Source: Komagataeibacter sp. FNDCF1
GTDB lineage: Bacteria; Pseudomonadota; Alphaproteobacteria; Acetobacterales; Acetobacteraceae
Direction of reading: 5' to 3'
DNA length: 64,000 bases
Assembly: GCF_021295335.1 (NCBI RefSeq)
Contig: NZ_JAIWOT010000001.1
Span: 871,001 to 935,000 of the forward strand
The translations under genes and the position numbers were made by a program. The notes below the pieces were generated by a model. That model was not told the DNA's origin. It did not search any database and was given only the letters and a program-made list of their open reading frames with translations. Shown one piece after another: positions 56,690 to 64,000 of this stretch. Within the stretch, counting starts at the first letter, position 1. Every line of letters starts with the position of its first letter.

Positions 56690-58156
56690 ATGAGCGCAAA
56701 CATGAAGTCCAGTCCCGTTCATACCCTGCTGCGCCGGTTGCCCGCAGGCCCCCCGGCGGATGATGCCGGGCTGAAACGCGTACTTGGCGTGGGCAGCCTG
56801 ATCGCCCTTGGCGTGGGGGGAACGATCGGGGCGGGCCTGTTCTCGCTTACCGGTATTGCGGCAGGCAGCAATGCCGGGCCTGCCGTCATCGTCTCCTTCG
56901 CGCTGGCAGCGGTGGCCTGTGCCTTTGCCGGGCTGTGCTATGGCGAGCTTGCTGGCATGATCCCGGCGGCGGGCAGCGCCTATGTCTACGCCTATGCGGC
57001 ACTGGGCGAGCTGGCGGGCTGGGTGATCGGCTGGGATCTCGTGCTGGAATACACGGTGGGGGCTTCCGCCGTATCGGTCAGCTGGGCGCGGTACATGCGC
57101 TCCCTGCTGGACGGATGGGGCATCCACCTCGCCCCCCGGCTCATGGCCTCCCCGTTCGAGGTGGTGGGCATGATCGATGGCAAGCCCGTGCACGGCATTG
57201 CCAATCTGCCCGCCGTATTCATCATCGTGGCGATATCGGTGCTGCTCATGCGCGGCATTTCAGGCTCGGCGCGGATGAACACGCTTGTCGTCATCATCAA
57301 GCTTACGGTCATCGCCGCCGTGATCGGCTTTGGCCTGCCCTACATAAAGGTTGCGAACTACATCCCCTTCGTGCCGCCCAATACCGGAGAGTTCGGGCAT
57401 TACGGCCTGTCCGGCATCCTGCGCGCGGCGGGTACGGTGTTCTTTGCCTATCTGGGGTTTGACGCGATCTCGACCGTGGCGCAGGAAACCCGCAATCCCG
57501 GCCGCGACATGCCCATCGGCCTGATGGCCAGCCTCGCCATCTGCACGGCGGTCTATATCGCGTTTTCCTTCGTGCTGACGGGGCTGGTCAACTACCATGC
57601 CATGATCGGCGACGCCGCCCCCGTCGCCACCGCCATTGACCAGACACCGTTCGGCTGGCTGAAGGCGGCGGTCAAGCTGGGCATCATATGCGGGTTCCTG
57701 TCGGTCATACTGGTCATGCTGCTGGGGCAGAGCCGGGTCTTCTTCGCCATGGCGCGTGACGGGCTGCTGCCGCCCATGTTCGGCCGGACACATGCGCAAT
57801 GGGGCACACCGGTGGGCTGCCACCTGTTCTTCATGGTGGTGACGGGCGTCCTGGCCGCGTTCCTGCCCATCGAGCAGCTGGCCCACATGACATCGATCGG
57901 CACCCTGCTTGCCTTTGTCATCGTATGCGTGGGCGTGATTGTGCTGCGCAGGCGCGAACCGGACCGCGTGCGTGTATTCCGCGTGCCTGGCGGCATGGCG
58001 GTTCCGCTGGCCGGTATCGCAAGCTGCCTTGTCATGATGGTCTCGCTTGACGGGCTGACATGGCTGCGGCTGGTGGGCTGGCTTGCCATCGGGATGGTGG
58101 TCTACGCCACATACGGCGTGCGCCACAGCCGGCTGGCCATGCCCCCCGGGCAATGA
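56690..58156 (+). CDS. APC family amino-acid permease (CAT-like)
   Basis: 488 residues with about 12 hydrophobic segments. The first membrane helix carries the APC substrate motif GVGGTIGAGLF. The fold and FAYLGFDAISTVAQETRNPGRDMP region are like cationic amino acid transporters and YfnA. Likely proton-coupled uptake of amino acids; specificity unknown. Convergent with nothing; glyA is divergent. Confidence 0.93.
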   Translation: MSANMKSSPVHTLLRRLPAGPPADDAGLKRVLGVGSLIALGVGGTIGAGLFSLTGIAAGSNAGPAVIVSFALAAVACAFAGLCYGELAGMIPAAGSAYVYAYAALGELAGWVIGWDLVLEYTVGASAVSVSWARYMRSLLDGWGIHLAPRLMASPFEVVGMIDGKPVHGIANLPAVFIIVAISVLLMRGISGSARMNTLVVIIKLTVIAAVIGFGLPYIKVANYIPFVPPNTGEFGHYGLSGILRAAGTVFFAYLGFDAISTVAQETRNPGRDMPIGLMASLAICTAVYIAFSFVLTGLVNYHAMIGDAAPVATAIDQTPFGWLKAAVKLGIICGFLSVILVMLLGQSRVFFAMARDGLLPPMFGRTHAQWGTPVGCHLFFMVVTGVLAAFLPIEQLAHMTSIGTLLAFVIVCVGVIVLRRREPDRVRVFRVPGGMAVPLAGIASCLVMMVSLDGLTWLRLVGWLAIGMVVYATYGVRHSRLAMPPGQ

Positions 58157-58184
58157 CATGCCTGCCATGCGGCACATCCCCTGA

Positions 58185-59261
<1,077 letters not shown>

Positions 59262-59400
59262 GCGCGCACAAAAGCATGTGGTGGCAGTCGGATAGTTGAT
59301 GCCTGCAACCGGGAGGATATGATAACCGTATAGGACACGGGCAGTCTGTTTTTTCTGTTTGCAGGGCTGCCTGTTCCTGTCTTCCGGCTGGTGAGAGCGC

Positions 59401-60189
59401 ATGACCTATACATCGCCACGGCATCCACAGCTCTTCTACACAACGGCCCCCATGCCTTGCCCCTACCTGCCGGGGCGCATGGAGCGCAAGGTCGTGACCG
59501 AAATTGGCGGCCCGGATGCGGTTGCCTTCCACAACCGCCTGTCGCGCGCGGGCTTCCGCCGCAGCCACACCATTGCCTATGCCCCCGTCTGCGCAAGCTG
59601 CACGGCGTGCACGCCCATACGCGTGCCGGTTGACCGCTTTACCCCCAGCCGCACGCAGCAGCGTATCGGGCGGCGTAATGCGGGCCTGCGCGGCACATCC
59701 GTCCCGCCGCGGGCCACGCCGGAACAGTACAACCTGTTCAGCGCCTACCAATCCGTCCGGCACGTAGGGGGAGACATGGCATCCATGACCTTCCCCGATT
59801 ACCGCGCCATGATCGAGGACACCACGGTCGATACCTTCATGATCGAATTCCGCAGCACCGAAGGCAGGCTGGCCTGCGTGGCGCTGGTGGACCGGCTGGA
59901 TGACGGGCTTTCCGCCGTCTATGATTTTTATGATCCCGAACAGCAGCACAATTCGCTGGGTACGTTTGCGGTACTGTACCTGATCGCGCATGCCCGTGCG
60001 CTCGGCCTGCCCTACCTGTATCTTGGCTACTGGATAAGCGAGAGCCAGAAAATGGCCTACAAGGCCCGCTTCCGCCCCGCGCAGATCATGACGCGGGGCG
60101 TCTGGCACGACCTGGATCTGGCCGATTATCAGGCCGGACAGGCGCGTGAGAGCGCCTTCCTGCCGGACGGGATGTTCCGTCCGGCATGA
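59401..60189 (+). CDS. bpt: Aspartate/glutamate leucyltransferase (Bpt family)
   Basis: 262 residues. Transfers Leu from Leu-tRNA to N-terminal Asp or Glu of proteins, marking them for ClpAPS degradation (N-degron pathway). The cysteine motif CASCTACTPIRVP and the C-terminal LYLGYWISESQKMAYKARFRP are characteristic of the Ate/Bpt family. Start ATG at 59401 follows GGTGAGAGCGC. Position between hemB and parC is conserved in alphaproteobacteria. Confidence 0.92.
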   Translation: MTYTSPRHPQLFYTTAPMPCPYLPGRMERKVVTEIGGPDAVAFHNRLSRAGFRRSHTIAYAPVCASCTACTPIRVPVDRFTPSRTQQRIGRRNAGLRGTSVPPRATPEQYNLFSAYQSVRHVGGDMASMTFPDYRAMIEDTTVDTFMIEFRSTEGRLACVALVDRLDDGLSAVYDFYDPEQQHNSLGTFAVLYLIAHARALGLPYLYLGYWISESQKMAYKARFRPAQIMTRGVWHDLDLADYQAGQARESAFLPDGMFRPA

Positions 60190-60205
60190 TCAGCCACCGC
60201 GCGCG

Positions 60206-62422
60206 TCAGCCGCGCGGCCTGCGGGTGGCCCATGTGGGGGCCGGTTTGCCCATCTCGGCACGCTTGCCCACATAATCACGCAGGTCGGCAAAAGACCGTG
60301 TCCGCGCGGGATCTGGCCAGGCCACCCCGGCATCAGCCGTGAACACCACGACATCCTTCAGCCCGCCATCCTTGTATTTCTGCAGGATTACGCCAAGGCC
60401 ACGTGACATTTCGGGCAACTGATCCAGCGGGAAAACCAGCAGCCGCTTATTCTGGCCCAGCACAAGCACATGATCCCCTTCCGCCGGGGTACATGCCTGG
60501 GCACTTTCCCCATCCTTCAGGTTCAGGACCTGCTTGCCGGTACGCTTTTCCGCCGTCATGGCAGATTCCGCCACGATCATGCCGCGCCCCGTGCTGGAGG
60601 CAAGCAGCCGCCTGCGCGTGTCCTCCACCGGGAACAGGGCGATGATGTCCTCATCATTGGACAGGTCGATGATCAGGCGCAGCGGCTGGCCATCACCCCG
60701 CCCGCGCGGCAGGTCGGACACCCGCAGCGTAAAAGCCCGCCCATCCGTTGCGAATACGCACAGCCGGTCATTGCTGTGGCATTCCACCGCCATGCCCGGT
60801 GCGTCCCCTTCCTTGAATTTGAGCGCCTGCGGGTCCTGCCCATGGCCACGTATGGTGCGTATCCAGCCCTTTTGCGACAGGATGACCGTCAGCGGGTCAC
60901 GCTCGACCGGAAGTGCTGCCTCCACGTCGATCTCAACCGGCGCATCCGCCAGCAGGCTGCGCCGCGCGCCCAGTGCGCCACCGCCAAAGGTTTTCTGGAT
61001 GGTCCGGATCTCGCTGGCGATATGCTTCCACCGCTGGCCTTCGTTCTCCAGCAGGTCATGGAGCGCCTGCTTCTCCGCACTAAGCTTGGCATGCTCGTTG
61101 CGGATCTCCATTTCCTCCAGCCGCCGCAGGCTGCGCAGGCGCATGTTGAGTACAGAATCCGCCTGCAGTTCGGTCAGGTCGAATGCCGCGATCAATGCCG
61201 CCTTCGCGTCATCCTCCTCGCGCACGATGCGGATCACCTCATCAAGGTTCAGGTAAACCGCAAGGAAGCCATCGAGGATTTCCAGCCGCCGGTCCACCGC
61301 CTGCAGGCGGTTTGCACTCCGGCGCAGCAATACGTCGTGCCGGTGGTCCAGCCATGCCTGCAGCACTTCCTTCAGGCTGCGCACGCCGGGTACCTGATCG
61401 GCGCCCAGCACGTTCATGTTCAGGCCAAAGCGGCTTTCAAGCTGGGTGGCGCGGAACAGCGTTTCCATCAGCACCGCCGGTTCGATCCCGCGTGACTTCG
61501 GCTCCAGCACCAGCCTGATATCGGTGGTGCTTTCATCGCGGATATCAGCCAGCAGCGGGAGCTTCTTCTGCTCCATCAGGTCGGCAACCTGCTCGATCAG
61601 GCGGGATTTCTGGACCTGATACGGGATCTCGGTCACCACGATCTGCCATGTTCCGAAGCGCCCCTGCTCGACTTCCCACTTCGCGCGGATGCGGAAGGAG
61701 CCACGTCCCGTCTCGTATGCACGGAGTATGGCGTCACGATCCTCGACAATGCTGCCGCCGGTGGGAAAGTCGGGGCCGGGCATATGGGCCAGCAGTTCCG
61801 CCGTGGTGGTGCCGGGCTTGCGGATCAGCGCCAGTGCGGCGGCACAGATCTCACCCACATTATGCGGCGGAATGGAGGTGGCCATGCCCACGGCAATACC
61901 TGCCGCCCCGTTGGCCAGCAGGTTCGGGAAGGCTGCCGGCAGGACGACGGGTTCGTGTTCCTCCCCATCATAGGTGGGGCGGAAATCGACGCTGTCCTCG
62001 TCAATTCCTTCCAGCAGGGCCTTTGCCACTTCGGTCAGGCGGGATTCGGTGTAGCGCATGGCGGCAGCGTTATCACCATCGATCGAGCCGAAATTGCCCT
62101 GCCCCTCCACCAACGGGTAGCGCACGGCAAAATCCTGCGCCAGCCGCACCAGTGCCTCATAGACCGAGGCATCGCCATGCGGATGGTATTTACCAATCAC
62201 GTCACCCACCACGCGGGCGCATTTCTTGAACCCGGCGGACGGATCCAGCTTGAGCTGCTGCATGGCATAGACCATGCGCCGGTGCACCGGTTTCAGCCCG
62301 TCGCGCACATCGGGCAGAGAGCGCGACATGATGGTTGACATGGCATAGGCCAGATAGCGCTCGCTCAGCGCATCGGCCAGCTTGGTATCTTCAATATGAC
62401 CGGCTGTTGTATCCACAGGCAT
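60206..62422 (-). CDS. parC: DNA topoisomerase IV subunit A
   Basis: 738 residues. Decatenates chromosomes with ParE. Features: [18 protein letters not shown], the quinolone region [17 protein letters not shown] (80-96) with the usual Ser86 and Glu89, and catalytic Tyr124 (AMRYTE). The short C-terminal domain without a GyrA-box marks it as ParC rather than GyrA. Convergent with bpt. Confidence 0.96.
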   Translation of the reverse strand: MPVDTTAGHIEDTKLADALSERYLAYAMSTIMSRSLPDVRDGLKPVHRRMVYAMQQLKLDPSAGFKKCARVVGDVIGKYHPHGDASVYEALVRLAQDFAVRYPLVEGQGNFGSIDGDNAAAMRYTESRLTEVAKALLEGIDEDSVDFRPTYDGEEHEPVVLPAAFPNLLANGAAGIAVGMATSIPPHNVGEICAAALALIRKPGTTTAELLAHMPGPDFPTGGSIVEDRDAILRAYETGRGSFRIRAKWEVEQGRFGTWQIVVTEIPYQVQKSRLIEQVADLMEQKKLPLLADIRDESTTDIRLVLEPKSRGIEPAVLMETLFRATQLESRFGLNMNVLGADQVPGVRSLKEVLQAWLDHRHDVLLRRSANRLQAVDRRLEILDGFLAVYLNLDEVIRIVREEDDAKAALIAAFDLTELQADSVLNMRLRSLRRLEEMEIRNEHAKLSAEKQALHDLLENEGQRWKHIASEIRTIQKTFGGGALGARRSLLADAPVEIDVEAALPVERDPLTVILSQKGWIRTIRGHGQDPQALKFKEGDAPGMAVECHSNDRLCVFATDGRAFTLRVSDLPRGRGDGQPLRLIIDLSNDEDIIALFPVEDTRRRLLASSTGRGMIVAESAMTAEKRTGKQVLNLKDGESAQACTPAEGDHVLVLGQNKRLLVFPLDQLPEMSRGLGVILQKYKDGGLKDVVVFTADAGVAWPDPARTRSFADLRDYVGKRAEMGKPAPTWATRRPRG

Positions 62423-62482
62423 GCGATCTTCCTCCCGCAGGTGAACAGATAGCGAAACTTTGGCGTTTGTCCAATGGTTCTG

Positions 62483-63274
62483 TCAGCCCGGCGGGTTGGC
62501 CGGGTCTTCAGGCGGTTCGCCTGCAGCGGGAATATCAGCCTTGCGGGCAATCATGTCCGCAAGCCTGCCGCGCGCCTCGGGCACGGGACGGTGGCGCTGG
62601 CCAAAGGCATCGCGTCGCAGGAAATGGCCCGACAGCCGCAGCCCGTCATACCAGTCCCGTGGCGTGCCGACCTGCTGCGGATGCAGTACGAAAGTGGGCA
62701 GCGGCAGAAGCCGGTCGCGCCATTTCCCCGCCTTTTCATCCGATACGGCCCGCCCGGTGCGGGGCGAGACCCAGCGCAGGTCGTCCCGGCTGCCACCCAG
62801 TGCGCAACCATTCAGGTCAAGCCCGAACCCCAGTTCCGACAGCAGCATGAGTTCCCACCGTACGATCTCGGGCATGGCTTCGGCCTCAGCCCATTGCGGG
62901 TCGAGGCTGATCCGCGCCAGCAGGCTGGTCAGTCCCTGGAATATGGCCGGATGCGGCTCACGCTCGGGCAGGCAGTCATCAGCCAGCGCGCACAGCGATG
63001 CCAGCATGGCCAGCGGCAGGGGATAATCGAGAATGCGCGCGGCGGAGGCGTGAACCGTCTCGGCGGTAATGCTGCCCAGCTGTTCGGGCAGGCGTGCCAT
63101 CCATCGCGCGCGCACCAGGTTGCCGGTCTGCCATACGGCACGTCCCCTGCTGGCGGAGCCGCCACGGGCCAGACCATGATACAGGCCGTGCTCGCCGGTC
63201 AGCACATGCACGATGGCGCTGCCTTCCCCATACGGGGTGGCGGATAGCACAAGGGCGGGAGCCTCCCATTCCAT
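62483..63274 (-). CDS. recO: DNA repair protein RecO
   Basis: 263 residues. The N-terminal OB fold begins MEWEAPALVLSATPYGEGSAIVHVLTG; the central helical part includes ELMLLSELGFGLDLNGCALGG and a proline/arginine-rich C-terminus. With RecR it loads RecA onto SSB-coated DNA. It lies upstream of parC on the minus strand with a 60-bp gap, and 48 bp after tsf. Confidence 0.92.
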   Translation of the reverse strand: MEWEAPALVLSATPYGEGSAIVHVLTGEHGLYHGLARGGSASRGRAVWQTGNLVRARWMARLPEQLGSITAETVHASAARILDYPLPLAMLASLCALADDCLPEREPHPAIFQGLTSLLARISLDPQWAEAEAMPEIVRWELMLLSELGFGLDLNGCALGGSRDDLRWVSPRTGRAVSDEKAGKWRDRLLPLPTFVLHPQQVGTPRDWYDGLRLSGHFLRRDAFGQRHRPVPEARGRLADMIARKADIPAAGEPPEDPANPPG

Positions 63275-63322
63275 CAGGAGACACCCGCCCTTGCACGCAA
63301 AGAACCGGAAACCGGCAAGTTT

Positions 63323-64000
63323 TTACTGACCTGCGGCCTTTGCCACTTCGGCGGCAAAGTCGTTGTCTTCCTTCTCGATGCCTTCACCAAGCTGGAAGCG
63401 ATCGAAGCCGGTCAGCTTCGCGCCTGCCTTCTCGACGATCTTGCGCACGCGGCTTTCACCGTCATGTACCCAGATCTGCTCCAGCAGCACGACTTCCTCG
63501 TAGAACTTGCGGATACGGCCATCAACCATCTTCTCGATGATGGCATCAGGCTTGCCCGAAGCCTTGGCCTGCTCGACCAGCACCGCGCGCTCACGCTCCA
63601 GCGCCTGCGGGTCAACGCTGTCCACATCCAGCGCCGCCGGGCGGGTGGCGGCGACATGCATGCCAACGCGGCGACCCAGGTCTTCCAGCGCCTCGCTGGC
63701 GGAAGGCGCCTCGACGGCAGCCAGAACGCCAATCTTGCCAAGGCCGGGGCTTACTGCGCCATGCACGTAGGTCGCGACCACGCCCGACGGCACGCTCAGC
63801 ACGCGCGCGCGGCGGATGGACATGTTCTCACCAATGGTGGCAATCAGGTGGGTCAGTTCATCGGCAACGGTGCGGCTGCTTTTCAGCACGGCAGCCTTCA
63901 GCTTTTCCAGATCGTCGCCCACGCTCAGCGCGGCATGCGCCACTTCGGAGACGAAGTTCTGGAAATGCTCGTTACGCGCCACGAAATCGGTTTCGGCATT
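63323..64000 (-). CDS. tsf: Elongation factor Ts (5' end outside the window)
   Basis: The last 225 codons are present; the frame continues past position 64000. It reads [17 protein letters not shown] at the edge, the hallmark Tsf core that recycles EF-Tu-GDP. The usual length is about 290-310 residues, so the N-terminal UBA-like domain is missing only because the window ends. rpsB would be expected beyond the edge. Confidence 0.95.
   Translation of the reverse strand, partial: NAETDFVARNEHFQNFVSEVAHAALSVGDDLEKLKAAVLKSSRTVADELTHLIATIGENMSIRRARVLSVPSGVVATYVHGAVSPGLGKIGVLAAVEAPSASEALEDLGRRVGMHVAATRPAALDVDSVDPQALERERAVLVEQAKASGKPDAIIEKMVDGRIRKFYEEVVLLEQIWVHDGESRVRKIVEKAGAKLTGFDRFQLGEGIEKEDNDFAAEVAKAAGQ

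Overview
The window is a gene-dense, high-GC stretch of chromosome from an acetic acid bacterium (Acetobacteraceae, Alphaproteobacteria), most likely Komagataeibacter/Gluconacetobacter or a close relative. The strongest taxonomic evidence is the oxidative-fermentation block at 35.8-44.4 kb: a three-subunit membrane aldehyde dehydrogenase (molybdopterin subunit, 2Fe-2S subunit, tri-haem cytochrome c), a PQQ-dependent membrane glucose dehydrogenase, and a long-chain polyol (mannitol-type) dehydrogenase. Typical alphaproteobacterial neighbourhoods support this: dnaJ-like/cobS/cobT beside bolA; methyltransferase/comF/grxC/DUF1178/ubiG/lysC; prmC/DUF4167; hemB/bpt/parC; eno/ftsB. There is also a LexA gene with a GTTC-N7-GTTC SOS box. 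I see no insertion sequence, prophage, CRISPR array or rRNA operon. This is mostly core genome.

Layout. 0-6.4 kb: PLP decarboxylase, cobaltochelatase subunits cobT/cobS with a J-domain gene (minus strand), then bolA and a lolA-like gene (plus). 6.4-11.3 kb: lipB, tRNA-Leu(GAG), a 438-bp regulatory-looking gap, then galU and a phosphohexomutase (UDP-glucose/polysaccharide precursor supply), a DUF3553 gene and moaA. 11.3-18.9 kb: the methyltransferase/comF/grxC/DUF1178 group, a DUF2147 protein, an exported lactonase-like beta-propeller, ubiG, lysC and nitronate monooxygenase. 18.9-26.3 kb: rodZ-like, ispG, hisS, prfA, an exported orphan, prmC, DUF4167 and a small winged-helix gene. 26.3-31.0 kb: a biotin locus, bioA divergent from bioF, an alpha/beta hydrolase, and a single gene that fuses BioC to BioD. 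31-35.6 kb: lexA, moeA, rpmG, ftsB-like, eno and a DUF3429 membrane protein. 35.8-44.4 kb: the periplasmic oxidase block. 44.6-49.3 kb: GT4 glycosyltransferase, dnaB, comM/yifB and tRNA-Val(CAC). 49.4-52.8 kb: two unrecognised proteins and an ELM1/DUF1022 protein. 52.9-64 kb: DEAD-box helicase, an aspartoacylase-like hydrolase, glyA, an amino-acid permease, hemB, bpt, parC, recO and the 3' part of tsf, which runs off the window.

How the genes work together. galU and the mutase make UDP-glucose for cellulose and acetan-type polymers. Glucose dehydrogenase and aldehyde dehydrogenase oxidise glucose and acetaldehyde in the periplasm and feed electrons to ubiquinone; ubiG completes ubiquinone methylation. 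moaA and moeA supply molybdenum cofactor that the aldehyde dehydrogenase needs. The most unusual items are the linker-free BioC-BioD fusion with its neighbouring esterase and a 19-bp inverted repeat in the bioA/bioF gap, the palindrome-rich region upstream of galU with an FNR-type core, and the orphan gene pair at 49.4-51.8 kb. I did not find an obvious new defence or mobile system.
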